Positions 1 to 9,662 of a stretch of DNA of 47,123 nt are shown here, one piece after another. The notes beneath the pieces were generated by a model, which searched no databases, was not told the origin of the DNA, and saw nothing but the letters and a program-made list of their open reading frames with translations. The number at the start of each line of letters is the position of its first letter. The stretch's first letter is position 1. The DNA comes from Deferrisomatales bacterium (GTDB lineage Bacteria; Desulfobacterota; Deferrisomatia; Deferrisomatales; Deferrisomataceae), in NCBI GenBank assembly GCA_024277875.1, contig JAJRUI010000027.1, positions 1-47,123 of the forward strand, given 5' to 3'. A program made the translations under genes and the position numbers.

Positions 1-315
1 CACCAGGCCGCTGTAGGTGAGGGGAAGAAAGTCGAAGTGGTTGTGGATCAGGTCGAACTCCCCGGCCCGCTCGTAGACCTCGGAGATGTGGAGACACTCG
101 CACACCTTGGGGTCCGCGTGGTCGCTCTCCTCGTAGCCCTTCTCGCACACCGAGTGGAGCCTCGCGCTCGTGACGGAGTCCGCCGTGGCAAAGAGGGTCA
201 CGTCCACCCCGCGGGCCACCAGCCCCTCCGTGAGCAGGGACGCCACGCGCTCCCAGGGGCCGTAGTGGCGCGGCGGCGTTCTCCAAGCGATGGGCGAGAG
301 CATCGCCACGCACAT
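1..315 (-). CDS. Glycosyltransferase family 4, N-terminal part (cut by window edge)
   Basis: Reading the minus strand from the ATG at 315 gives an open frame to the window edge (105 codons). It starts with a hydrophobic strand and then a P-I-A-W-R-T-P-P-x-x-Y-G-P-W-E stretch, followed by V-A-S-L-L-T-E-G-L-V-x-R-G-V-D-V-T-L-F-A. This is the typical nucleotide-sugar transferase N-terminal Rossmann half of GT-B family 4 enzymes, which move sugars from nucleotide donors onto lipids, glycans or small molecules. A later F-D-L-I-H-N-H motif also fits. No acceptor can be inferred because the C-terminal donor-binding half is missing. No strong ribosome binding site is seen, but no other upstream start is available. 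Confidence 0.8.
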   Translation of the reverse strand, partial: MCVAMLSPIAWRTPPRHYGPWERVASLLTEGLVARGVDVTLFATADSVTSARLHSVCEKGYEESDHADPKVCECLHISEVYERAGEFDLIHNHFDFLPLTYSGLV

Positions 316-760
316 CGCAGGTTCACGTCCCAACCGTCTACCCCGCTTTTCTGCCCCGGCCGGTGTGCCGGGGGAGGAACTCTCGGACCACCCCGAACAC
401 CACTCTACGCTCCGCGGCCGACCGCGGATAGGAAATAGCTCCGGGCAAGCGCGGAATCGCCGCGACCCCGAGCGCCGGGCCGGCCCTTGCCCCCTCCCTC
501 GTCCGTGCGCTACAACGGGCGGCAGGGGAGGGCGCGATGCACCGGCACGCGAACCACAACCGGCTCACGACGAACGGCCGCGGCACCCGATCGGTGTCCG
601 CGGCCGGTTTCGTTTTGCGGGTGGGGATGGAACGGTTCTCGGTTGGACAGGGGCGGCCGGGAACCAAAGGGTTCCGCGGGGTCAGGCTGTGCGGGATTGG
701 GCGAAGTCATATAATCATGGGCGTCCCCCAGAGACTGGGCGTCCCCCAGAGACGCCCGGG
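316..760. other. Gap without a convincing gene
   Basis: About 440 bases between the glycosyltransferase start and the truncated HNH gene. Open frames run through it, but none has a recognisable domain or a ribosome binding site. The only structure seen is a short tandem repeat at the right end (719-753). It may hold the promoter of the glycosyltransferase on the minus strand, but I see no clear -35/-10 pair. It looks like decayed intergenic DNA. Confidence 0.5.
719..753. repeat. 17-bp tandem repeat with internal stem
   Basis: GGGCGTCCCCCAGAGAC occurs at 719-735 and again at 737-753 with one T between. The second copy can pair GGGCGTC with the following GACGCCC. It sits just before the point where recognisable HNH-family protein sequence starts, so it may mark a rearrangement junction. 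Confidence 0.7.
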
Positions 761-1939
761 GAGGCAAAATTTCAGCACCTTCACGACAAGAGCGCTTCTG
801 AGATTCAAGCCGCCCTCGAGAAGGCTGTGAAGCACATCGACAAGTGCCTTTACCTGATCGGTGGCCGCTTGGGGCTGGACCACGACCGTGTGTTGTTCGG
901 GCGGTACGCGATTCCGGTGATGGTGAGGTTCCTCGACAGGATGAACGGAGACCTGGACGAAGAAACCCGCGACAAATTGCTCTTCTGGTACGTGCAGGCT
1001 GGGATGTGGGGACGGTTCTCCGGCTCCACCGAGAGCTTCCTCGATCAGGATCTCGCCGCGTTCGAGGCGCCGGGCAACCCGTTGGGGAACCTTTTGGAGC
1101 AACTTCGGCTGTGGCACGGATCGTTACGGGTGGAGCCGGGGCATTTTACCGGTTGGAGCCTGGGGGCCCGGTTCTACCCGGTGCTCTACATGCTGACCCG
1201 GATGGGGGCGGCACGGGACTGGGGGGCGGGTCTGCCGCTCAAGGCAAGCTTGCCCGGGAAGATGAACAAGCTGGAGGTGCACCACATCTTCCCCAAAGCC
1301 CAGTTGTACAAACACGGATACAAACGCCCCGAGGTCAACGCGGTGGCGAACTTCTGTTTCCTGACGAAGGACACCAACCTCGCGATCGGGGCAAGACGGC
1401 CCGAGGAGTATTTCGAGGAGGTGGAAAGCGCGCACCCGGGTGCGCTCGCCTCCCAGTGGATCCCGATGGACCGCACGCTGTGGCGGATCGAGAACTACAG
1501 GGAGTTTCTGGAGGCTCGGAAGGAGTTACTGGCCAAGGAGACGAACCGGTGCCTTGAGGTGTTGTTGCACGGCGACCTGCGCTGGCTTGAAGGGCCGACG
1601 CCGAGGTCTTCGGGCGAAAGGGCAGTGCTGGGAGGCATAGCCACCGATGAGGAGGAAGCCGAACTCGAAGCGATCAACGTGTGGATCGAGGCCCAAGGGT
1701 TACCGCGGGGCATCCTGAGCTACGACTTCTCAGACCCCGCAACCGGAGAGCAGAAGGCGGTGTTCGACCTTGCCTGGCCCAACGGCATCCAGGAGGAACT
1801 GAGCCAGCCGGTGGCTGTGTTGCTCAACGAGGAGGTGGAGATGCTCTCCCTGGCGAGCCAGGCCGGATTCCGATGCTTTACCAACGTGGAGGATTTCCGA
1901 AACTACGTCCGCCGGGAGGTGTTGGTGGAGGCGGTGTAA
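761..1939 (+). pseudogene. Truncated HNH endonuclease-type protein (DUF262/GmrSD-like C-terminal part)
   Basis: The frame encodes about 390 recognisable residues. An alpha-helical part with W-Y-V-Q-A-G-M-W-G-R-F-S-G is followed by an HNH-type nuclease core, L-E-V-H-H-I-F-P-K-A-Q-L, then N-F-C-F-L-T-K-D-T-N. This is the C-terminal half of DUF262/DUF1524 (GmrSD-like) proteins, some of which are modification-dependent restriction or anti-phage nucleases. The N-terminal DUF262 DGQQR nucleotidase-like domain is absent. Upstream in-frame sequence (290-760) is low-complexity and has no family resemblance or start with a ribosome binding site. I therefore call it a 5'-truncated remnant. The HNH histidines are intact, so an internal GTG start making a shorter protein cannot be excluded. 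Confidence 0.65.
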
Positions 1940-1963
1940 CTGTGGGCGTAAAATAAAATCCGT

Positions 1964-2112
1964 CGCTGGCCACGACGATCACCCCCCCCGCCGGGCCCGG
2001 ACCTCCCGGATGTTGGAGCGCATCTTCTCGTAGGTGGCCCCCCCGGGGTGGCAGGGCGACCACGGGCAGGTCCTCGTCCACCAGGGCGCTGGGCCCGTGC
2101 TTCATCTCGCCG
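1964..2112 (-). pseudogene. glmS: glmS fragment with frameshifts
   Basis: The minus strand reads G-E-M-K-H-G-P-S-A-L-V-D-E-D-L-P-V-V-A-L, then after a frameshift in a G-run T-Y-E-K-M-R-S-N-I-R-E-V-R-A-R, then after another shift V-I-V-V-A-S-D-G. This matches the C-terminal isomerase (SIS) domain of glutamine-fructose-6-phosphate aminotransferase in the region around the conserved K-H-G-P. Only about 50 codons remain and at least two indels break the frame, so this cannot make an enzyme. A working glmS must lie elsewhere, since the gene is normally essential. Confidence 0.75.
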
Positions 2113-2133
2113 TGTATCGCGGGTGTATCGCGG
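2112..2133. repeat. 11-bp tandem repeat
   Basis: GTGTATCGCGG is present twice in direct succession (2112-2122, 2123-2133), abutting the glmS relic. A nearby nine-base duplication (GGGGAACAT) also occurs around 2164-2183. These fit small duplications in decaying DNA. Confidence 0.6.
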
Positions 2134-2271
2134 GACGCCCATGACTAACTGAGTAAACGGCTTTGGGGAACATTCGGGGAACATGATGTGAGGCATTGGG
2201 AAGCCTTGGGGCGGCGGCCCATCGTTACCCGCGGCCGGTTCCCGTTCGAAAAAAAATTTCCCCCGCAGCCC

Positions 2272-2300
2272 TTGACGCCCCTTCCGGGGGTGGTTATCTT
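2272..2300 (+). promoter_or_regulatory. Sigma-70 promoter of groESL
   Basis: TTGACG (2272-2277) and TATCTT (2295-2300) are separated by 17 bases. They lie about 85 bases before groES and just ahead of the CIRCE operator. Confidence 0.8.
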
Positions 2301-2309
2301 CCGCGCCTC

Positions 2310-2336
2310 CTGGCACTCACCGCGTGAGAGTGCTAC
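2310..2336 (+). promoter_or_regulatory. CIRCE operator (HrcA binding site)
   Basis: An inverted repeat CTGGCACTC-N9-GAGTGCTAC matches the CIRCE consensus TTAGCACTC-N9-GAGTGCTAA with the exact 9-9-9 geometry. It starts ten bases after the -10 box, so HrcA bound here would block transcription of groESL until heat stress. hrcA itself is not in the window. Confidence 0.9.
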
Positions 2337-2384
2337 CGACGTTCAGCCCTCAACACCCACTTAAGGCAGAAGGAGGTACCCAGC

Positions 2385-2675
2385 ATGAACATCCGACCCC
2401 TGCAGGACCGCGTGATCGTCAAGCGCCTCGAGGAGGAAGAGAAGACCTCGAGCGGGATCATCATTCCCGACACCGCCAAGGAGAAGCCCCAGAAGGGCGA
2501 GGTGATCGCGGTGGGCCCGGGCAAGAAGAACGAGGACGGCAAGGTGCAGCCCCTGGACGTGAAGGCCGGGGACAAGGTGCTGTTCTCCAAGTACGCGGGC
2601 ACCGAGGTGAAGGTGGAGGGCGAAGAGGTCCTCATCATGCGCGAAGACGACATCATGGGTGTCATCGAAGGTTAA
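2385..2675 (+). CDS. groES: Co-chaperonin GroES
   Basis: The 96-residue protein begins [12 protein letters not shown] and carries the mobile loop [11 protein letters not shown] that docks onto GroEL. GroES forms the heptameric lid of the cytoplasmic GroEL folding chamber. Length is typical. A strong AAGGAGGT lies before the ATG. It is the first gene of the groES-groEL operon, 27 bases before groEL, under the CIRCE operator. Confidence 0.97.
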   Translation: MNIRPLQDRVIVKRLEEEEKTSSGIIIPDTAKEKPQKGEVIAVGPGKKNEDGKVQPLDVKAGDKVLFSKYAGTEVKVEGEEVLIMREDDIMGVIEG

Positions 2676-4343
<1,668 letters not shown>

Positions 4344-4370
4344 CCCCGCCGTTCTGACAGGCAGGACCCC

Positions 4371-4402
4371 AGGGCCCGCAGGAGACGACTCCTGCGGGCC
4401 CT
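4371..4402 (+). terminator. Terminator hairpin after groEL
   Basis: A perfect 14-bp stem (4371-4384 with 4389-4402) and an ACGA loop lie 28 bases after the groEL stop. The T-tract behind it is weak (GATTCTTGG). Confidence 0.7.
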
Positions 4403-4488
4403 GATTCTTGGTGCGCCGGCCTCATCTTCCGGCCTCGGGGTGCCGATCCGGTCCCCGTCCCGGGGGGACGAGGGAGGACGAGGAACGG

Positions 4489-5307
4489 ATGCGGGCGCGC
4501 GTGTCACCCCCCGAGTTCGAGGCGTTGCGCGACCTCGTTTACGAGGTCACCGGTATCCACCTCAAGTCGGGCAAGGCGTACCTGGTGGAGACCCGGCTGG
4601 GGCCGCTCCTGGCCGAGGCGGGCTGCGCCACTTTCCGGGAGCTGTGCGGCCGGGTGCGGGACGACCGGTCCGGCGGGCTGGCCCGCCGGCTGGTGGACGC
4701 GATCACCACCAACGAGACCCAGTTCTTCCGGGACGGGGCGCCGTTCGAGCTGCTCCGGCAGGTGGTTTTGCCGGAACTCGCTGCCCGGTGCCGGGGAAGG
4801 AGCCTCCGGATCTGGAGCGCGGCGTGCTCCACCGGCCAGGAGGTGTACAGCGTTGCCGTGGTCGCCCTGGAAGCCCTGGGACGCGCCGGGGCGCAGATCC
4901 TGGGCACCGACATCTCGGTGGCGGCCGTGGAGCGGGCCCGGGCGGCCCGGTTCACGGCCGTGGAGGTCGGCCGGGGCCTGCCGGCCTCCCTCCGGGACCG
5001 GTACCTGGAGGCCGACGGCCCGGGCGCGTGGCGGGTGCGAGCGGACGTCCGGGCCGCGTGTTCGTTCCGGCAGCTCAACCTGATGCAGCCGTTCCGGTTC
5101 CTCGGGCGGTTCGACCTGGTGCTGTGCCGGAACGTGGCGATCTACTTCCGCCGGGAGGACCGGGAGCGGCTGTTCCGGCGCATGGCCGAGGTGCTGGAAC
5201 CCGGCGGGTGCCTGCTGCTGGGCTCCACCGAGTTCCTGCCGGGCCCGACCCCGGAATTTGCAGTTCTTCGGCACCCCTTGGGGGTATATTACCAGCGTGC
5301 GGGGTGA
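4489..5307 (+). CDS. cheR: CheR-type protein-glutamate methyltransferase
   Basis: The 272-residue protein has the CheR N-terminal helical domain and a SAM-binding domain with W-S-A-A-C-S-T-G-Q-E-V-Y-S, the L-G-T-D-I-S acidic loop, N-E-T-Q-F-F-R-D before it and L-V-L-C-R-N-V-A-I-Y-F near the end. CheR methylates glutamates of chemoreceptors using S-adenosylmethionine. No cheA, cheB, cheW or receptor gene is next to it; only a receiver protein follows 64 bases later, so it may serve a distant signalling system. The ATG at 4489 is chosen because GAGGACGAGGA precedes it and the family alignment begins there. Confidence 0.9.
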   Translation: MRARVSPPEFEALRDLVYEVTGIHLKSGKAYLVETRLGPLLAEAGCATFRELCGRVRDDRSGGLARRLVDAITTNETQFFRDGAPFELLRQVVLPELAARCRGRSLRIWSAACSTGQEVYSVAVVALEALGRAGAQILGTDISVAAVERARAARFTAVEVGRGLPASLRDRYLEADGPGAWRVRADVRAACSFRQLNLMQPFRFLGRFDLVLCRNVAIYFRREDRERLFRRMAEVLEPGGCLLLGSTEFLPGPTPEFAVLRHPLGVYYQRAG

Positions 5308-5371
5308 CCGCCTTCCCGTACGGACTCAACTTCCGGCTGGGGCGGGCCGATGAAACGGGGGGAGGTGGCCG

Positions 5372-5758
5372 ATGGCGAAGATACTGGTGGTGGACGACGA
5401 AGCGCATGTGCGGGACGTGCTCCGGCAGATGCTGGAACAGAGCGGGCACCGGGTCCGGGAGGCCGGGGACGGGGACGAGGGCCTCCGGCAGTGGACCCAG
5501 TGGACCCCGGACCTGGTGATCACCGACATCCTGATGCCTAACAAGGGCGGACTCGTCCTGATCAAGGAACTGCGCGAGCGCGATCCGGGAGCCCGGGTCA
5601 TCGCCACCTCGGGCGGCGGGCGCACGGGCCGCCTGAACTTCCTGTCCACGGCCACCACCTTTCCCGGGGTGCGCAGTCTGCCCAAACCGTTTTCCCGGGA
5701 CTCGCTCCTGACCCTGGTGGACGAGGTACTCGCCGCTCCGGACGGCCGCTCCGCCTGA
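5372..5758 (+). CDS. Single-domain response regulator
   Basis: The 128-residue protein is only a receiver domain: acidic D-D-E near residue 8, phospho-acceptor Asp in V-I-T-D-I-L-M-P near residue 52, T/S in I-A-T-S-G, and the lysine in S-L-P-K-P-F. There is no output domain, so it must act through protein contacts, as CheY-like proteins do. It lies just after cheR with a GGAGGTGG ribosome site. The segment between the conserved serine and lysine is longer and more polar than in CheY, with an L-N-F-L-S-T-A-T-T-F insert. The same feature is seen in some stand-alone receivers of unknown partner. Confidence 0.88.
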   Translation: MAKILVVDDEAHVRDVLRQMLEQSGHRVREAGDGDEGLRQWTQWTPDLVITDILMPNKGGLVLIKELRERDPGARVIATSGGGRTGRLNFLSTATTFPGVRSLPKPFSRDSLLTLVDEVLAAPDGRSA

Positions 5759-5770
5759 CTCTGCCGTGGC

Positions 5771-5799
5771 TTGACACCCCGGGGGGGCTCTCCTACCAT
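5771..5799 (+). promoter_or_regulatory. Sigma-70 promoter of resB-kinase pair
   Basis: TTGACA (5771-5776), 17-base spacer, TACCAT (5794-5799). The expected start of transcription is about 15 bases before the resB ATG at 5820. Confidence 0.7.
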
Positions 5800-5819
5800 C
5801 GCCCTTTCGAGAGGGCTCG

Positions 5820-7004
5820 ATGGGATCACTCCTGCGCCGCCTGGGCTCCACCCGCCTGGCACTCCTGCTCCTGTTCCTGCTGGCGTTCACAGCAGTGTTC
5901 GCCACGGCGATCCCCCAGGGGCTGGAACCCGCCGAGTACCGGACGCGTTACCCCGCGTTCGGGACGGTCCTGCTGGCCTTGGGGCTGGACCATTTCTACA
6001 CCGGCCCCCTGTACCGGGGGCTCCTCACCGTGTTCACCGCCAACCTGCTCGCGTGCGGTGTCGGCCGGTCGGCCGACGGGTTCCGGGCGTGGCGGGGCCG
6101 GGGGCGGGCGAGCCTGCAACTGCCAGGGGCCGACCCCGGCGGGTGGTCGCGCCGGCTCGCGGCCCGGGGGTTCCGGATCGCGTCCGGGCGGCCGTTTCTG
6201 GCGCTTCTCCGCCCCTGGGCGTTCCTGGGGTTCCCCCTGGTCCACCTGGCCCTCCCCCTGATCCTGGCGGGTGGCCTGTGGGGTAGCCTGGCCGGGTTCG
6301 TGGGCACCCGGACGGCCCACGTGGGCGACGTGGTGGACCGGTTCGTGGACTGGTCGACCAAGGCCGACCGGCCCCTGGGCTTCCAGGTGTCCGTGGATGA
6401 TTTCCAGCTCCTGTACTACCCGATCCGCCTCAAGCTGCGCGTTGCCGTTCCCGGCGGAGCCCCGGTGGAACTCGACGCCCGGGAGGGAGGCGAGGTGTCC
6501 GTGCCGGACAGCCCGTACCGGGTGGCGGTGGGCCGGTTCGACCCCCGGACCGAGGACCTGGTGTTCTGGGTGTCCGGCCCGGCCGGCCGGCTCGGACCGT
6601 TCAGCCGGGACAACCGGGCCGGGAGCCCGGTGGACGTGCGGCCCGCCGCGTTCCGGGATCCCGAGATCCGGCGGGCCGAGGTCCGGGTGTCGGTGCTCGA
6701 CGGCGCGGGTGCGCCCGTGCGCCGGGCCGTGGTGGCGGTCAACGAGCCCCTGGTCCACGGCGGGGTGCGGGTGTTCCTGACCGCGTGGGGCCGGGACGCG
6801 TACGGGTTCCCGTGGGTCGGGTTCCAGGTGGTCCGGGAACCCGGGCAGTGGCTGGTGTGGCTCGGGGCGTGTGCCCTGTCCGCCGGCCTGTTCGTGCTCC
6901 TGTTCGGGCACGGGGCGTGGGTGCGCGAGGCGAACGGTGGGCTGGAGGCCCGGGGGAGCCGGGGCCGGCGGGCGCTCCGGAGGTTGCTTGGGGCGGCGCC
7001 GTGA
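5820..7004 (+). CDS. ResB-like cytochrome c biogenesis protein
   Basis: The 394-residue membrane protein opens with L-G-S-T-R-L-A-L-L-L-L and has hydrophobic segments near residues 13-32, 60-80 and 130-160, a long periplasmic part, and a last transmembrane segment near 345-365. This is the ResB/Ccs1 layout. Together with CcsA, ResB moves reduced heme across the membrane and delivers it to apocytochrome c (system II). No ccsA follows. Instead a globin-type histidine kinase starts inside the stop codon (GTGA overlap), so the two are translationally coupled. Family assignment is good; the exact role without a CcsA neighbour is inferred. Confidence 0.85.
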   Translation: MGSLLRRLGSTRLALLLLFLLAFTAVFATAIPQGLEPAEYRTRYPAFGTVLLALGLDHFYTGPLYRGLLTVFTANLLACGVGRSADGFRAWRGRGRASLQLPGADPGGWSRRLAARGFRIASGRPFLALLRPWAFLGFPLVHLALPLILAGGLWGSLAGFVGTRTAHVGDVVDRFVDWSTKADRPLGFQVSVDDFQLLYYPIRLKLRVAVPGGAPVELDAREGGEVSVPDSPYRVAVGRFDPRTEDLVFWVSGPAGRLGPFSRDNRAGSPVDVRPAAFRDPEIRRAEVRVSVLDGAGAPVRRAVVAVNEPLVHGGVRVFLTAWGRDAYGFPWVGFQVVREPGQWLVWLGACALSAGLFVLLFGHGAWVREANGGLEARGSRGRRALRRLLGAAP

Positions 7005-8236
7005 GCGGGCGGCGGTGGGTCCGGGAGCTGGGACTGGACGCCGAGGCCCGGGCGTCCCGGCTCGGGTTCCTGGAACTGGGGGACGACGACCGGCTGGCGC
7101 TCGGGGAACTGGGCGGGGCGATCGGGGACGGCCTCGGCGAGCTGGTCGCCCGGTGGCACGACTACCTGCTCGGCCGCTCCGAGACCCGGGACCTCATGGC
7201 CCGGGCGGGCGACCACCTGGGGAAGGTGCAGGTCCGGTATTTCCGGTCCTTGTTCGCCGGCCGGTTCGACGAGGCGTACTTCGAGAGCCGGCTTCGGATC
7301 GGGTTCGTCCACGCCGAGGTCGGGCTGGCCCCCCCGTGGTACCTGGGCGCGTACCGGAAGTTCGTGGACCTGGTTAGGGACCGGGTGGCCGGCTCCCCGG
7401 AGGCGGGCCGGTGGCTCCGGGCCCTGGACAAGGCCGTGTCCCTGGACCTCCAGCTCGCCCTGGACGCGTATTTTTTCGTGCGCACCCGCCAGCTCCGGGA
7501 CGCCCGACGGTCCCTGGCCCTCCAGCTCGAGCGCGCCGAGGCAGCCGCCCGGGCCAAGGAGGCGTTCCTGTCCAAGATCTCCCACGAGCTGCGCACCCCG
7601 CTCCACGCGATCCTCGGGTTCTCGGACCTGGTGGCGGACGGGATCGAGGGGCCGGTTACCGACGCCCAGCGGGCTTCCCTGGCCAAGGTCCGGGCCCACG
7701 GGGAGCGGTTGATCCGGATGATCGACCAGCTCCTGGACGCCGCGCGCATGGCCGCTGCCGGCCTGGCCGCTCCGGTGGCGTTCGACCCGGGGCCGGTGCT
7801 GGCTGCGGTGGCAGAGCGCGCCCGGGCCGCGGCAGCGGCCAAGGGGCTCGAGTTGCGGTGCCGGGTTCCCGAGCCCGTGCCCCGGGTGGTGGGGGACCCG
7901 GACGGGTTCGCCGTGGCCCTGGGACACCTGCTGGAGAACGCCGTACGGTTCACCCGGGACGGCCGGGTGGACCTGGCGGTGGAACGCCTCGGGGATCGGG
8001 TGCGGTTCCGGGTGGCGGACACCGGGCCGGGGGTCGCGCCGGCTCACCGCAGGCACATCTTCGACGCGTTCCACCAGGAGGACGTCGGCGACACCCGGAC
8101 CGTATCGGGGCTGGGCATGGGCCTCACCCTGGCCCGGCAGGTCGTGGACCGGATGGGAGGAGCCCTGGAACTGGCGGACACCGGGCCGGGGGGCAGCGTG
8201 TTCTGCCTGGAGCTGCCCGCAGCAGACCCGGCCTGA
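7001..8236 (+). CDS. Globin-coupled sensor histidine kinase
   Basis: The 411-residue protein has no membrane segment. Residues 1-160 form a protoglobin-like sensor with I-G-F-V-H-A-E-V-G-L-A-P-P-W-Y-L-G-A-Y, where the histidine is the expected proximal heme ligand. Then come the HisKA box F-L-S-K-I-S-H-E-L-R-T-P-L-H-A (His near residue 195), the N box L-E-N-A-V, and the G boxes D-T-G-P-G-V and G-L-G-M-G-L. Such kinases sense O2, NO or CO through heme. The GTG start at 7001 overlaps the resB stop by four bases. No partner regulator is adjacent. Linking gas sensing with cytochrome c biogenesis suggests a redox-response role (inference). Confidence 0.85.
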   Translation: MSGRRWVRELGLDAEARASRLGFLELGDDDRLALGELGGAIGDGLGELVARWHDYLLGRSETRDLMARAGDHLGKVQVRYFRSLFAGRFDEAYFESRLRIGFVHAEVGLAPPWYLGAYRKFVDLVRDRVAGSPEAGRWLRALDKAVSLDLQLALDAYFFVRTRQLRDARRSLALQLERAEAAARAKEAFLSKISHELRTPLHAILGFSDLVADGIEGPVTDAQRASLAKVRAHGERLIRMIDQLLDAARMAAAGLAAPVAFDPGPVLAAVAERARAAAAAKGLELRCRVPEPVPRVVGDPDGFAVALGHLLENAVRFTRDGRVDLAVERLGDRVRFRVADTGPGVAPAHRRHIFDAFHQEDVGDTRTVSGLGMGLTLARQVVDRMGGALELADTGPGGSVFCLELPAADPA

Positions 8237-8421
8237 CCGGCCGGAACCGCTGGCCTTTCCCCGGGACGTCCGCTATCCTGCGGCGTCTGTCGAGAAACTG
8301 AACGTTTCCAACGCACTTCCGGGCCGAAGACGAAGCCCACGCGACGGCGGGCCATCTTTCGGGGTGACGACGAGGCGTGGAAACGCTCGACCCGATGAAC
8401 CACGCGCGAGGAGGTTCGGGG

Positions 8422-9537
8422 ATGCACAAGGTGGGCCTGGTGGGATGGCGGGGGATGGTCGGCTCGGTGCTGGTGGAGCGGATGCGGGCCGAGGGCGATT
8501 TCGGCGCGTTCGATGCCCGGTTCTTCTCCACCTCCCAGGTGGGCGCACCCGGCCCGGACGTGGGCGCGGGCGCTGCTGCGCTGGCCGACGCGTACGACCT
8601 GGACGCCCTGGGCGACCTGGACGTGGTGGTCACCTGCCAGGGCGGGGACTACACCGGCCGGGTGTACGACCGGCTCCGGGCCGCCGGGTGGAACGGCGTG
8701 TGGATCGACGCCGCCTCCACCCTGCGGATGCGCGGCGACAGCCTGATCGTGCTCGACCCGGTGAACCGGGCGGTGATCGACGAAGGCCTGGCCGCTGGCG
8801 TGCGGACCCTGGTGGGGGGCAACTGCACGGTGAGCCTGATGCTGATGGCCCTGGGCGGGTTGTTCCAGAACGGGTGGGTCGAGTGGCTCACGTCCATGAC
8901 CTACCAGGCGGCCTCCGGTGCGGGCGCCAGGAACATGATCGAGCTGGTTCGACAGATGGAGGCGCTGGCCGAGGCGGGCCGGCCCGTGCTGGACGATCCG
9001 GCGGCCACCGCCCTGGACCTGGACGCGGTTCTCGTGGCGGCCCAGCGCGACGGCGGCTTTCCCACCGGCGCGTTCGGAGCGCCCCTGGCCGGCAGCCTCC
9101 TGCCGTGGATCGACCGGGCCGTGGACGGCGGCCAGACCCGGGAGGAGTGGAAGGGGGGGGCCGAGACCAATAAGATCCTGCGCACCCGCTGGCCGATCCC
9201 GATCGACGGCCTGTGCGTGCGGGTGGGCGCGATGCGGTGCCACAGCCAGGCCGTGACGGTCAAGCTCGTCCGGGACGTGCCCCTGGACGAGATCGAGGCG
9301 GCGATCGCGGCCCACAACCCGTGGGTGCGGGTGGTGCCCAACGACAAGGCGGCCACCCTGCGGGAACTCACACCGGTGGCGGTGACCGGGACCCTGACCG
9401 TGGCCGTGGGCCGGTTGCGCAAGCTGAACCTGGGCCCCGAGTACCTGGCCGCGTTCACCGTGGGGGACCAGCTCCTGTGGGGCGCGGCAGAGCCCCTGCG
9501 CCGGGCGCTGCGGATCGTGCTCGGCCGGGACGTCTGA
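8422..9537 (+). CDS. asd: Aspartate-semialdehyde dehydrogenase
   Basis: The 371-residue protein begins [14 protein letters not shown], the NADP-binding turn of the Gram-negative Asd type. The catalytic cysteine is in G-G-N-C-T-V-S-L-M (near residue 134), and the substrate-binding [13 protein letters not shown] and active-site [10 protein letters not shown] are present. It reduces aspartyl phosphate to the semialdehyde, the branch point to lysine/DAP, threonine and methionine. It feeds DapA, whose gene lies at 42200-43084. GAGGAGG precedes the ATG. Confidence 0.97.
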   Translation: MHKVGLVGWRGMVGSVLVERMRAEGDFGAFDARFFSTSQVGAPGPDVGAGAAALADAYDLDALGDLDVVVTCQGGDYTGRVYDRLRAAGWNGVWIDAASTLRMRGDSLIVLDPVNRAVIDEGLAAGVRTLVGGNCTVSLMLMALGGLFQNGWVEWLTSMTYQAASGAGARNMIELVRQMEALAEAGRPVLDDPAATALDLDAVLVAAQRDGGFPTGAFGAPLAGSLLPWIDRAVDGGQTREEWKGGAETNKILRTRWPIPIDGLCVRVGAMRCHSQAVTVKLVRDVPLDEIEAAIAAHNPWVRVVPNDKAATLRELTPVAVTGTLTVAVGRLRKLNLGPEYLAAFTVGDQLLWGAAEPLRRALRIVLGRDV

Positions 9538-9552
9538 GGCCGGGCACAAAAA

Positions 9553-9579
9553 AGAGACTCCGGCCGGGCCGGAGTCTCT
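9553..9579. terminator. Bidirectional terminator between asd and tRNA-Val
   Basis: A perfect inverted repeat (9553-9565 with 9567-9579) has an A-run on its left (9548-9553) and CGTTTT on its right. It can end asd on the plus strand, and tRNA-Val plus the amine dehydrogenase locus on the minus strand. Confidence 0.88.
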
Positions 9580-9587
9580 CGTTTTCC

Positions 9588-9662
9588 TGGTGGGCGATGC
9601 AGGGTTTGAACCTGCGACCCCTGGCATGTGAGGCCAGTGCTCTCCCGCTGAGCTAATCGCCC
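9588..9662 (-). tRNA. tRNA-Val (anticodon CAC)
   Basis: On the minus strand the cloverleaf reads GGGCGAT (acceptor), a D arm with AGCTCAGCGGGAGAGC, an anticodon arm CTGGC-CTCACAT-GCCAG with anticodon CAC, a T arm GCAGG-TTCAAAC-CCTGC, ATCGCCC, A and an encoded CCA at 9590-9588. The first ten bases overlap the last codons of the subtilase gene. No separate promoter is evident, so it may be cut from the operon transcript. Confidence 0.95.

Noticed and set aside
4489..5758. A chemotaxis operon
   Set aside because: Only cheR and one receiver are present; no kinase, coupling protein or receptor lies nearby.
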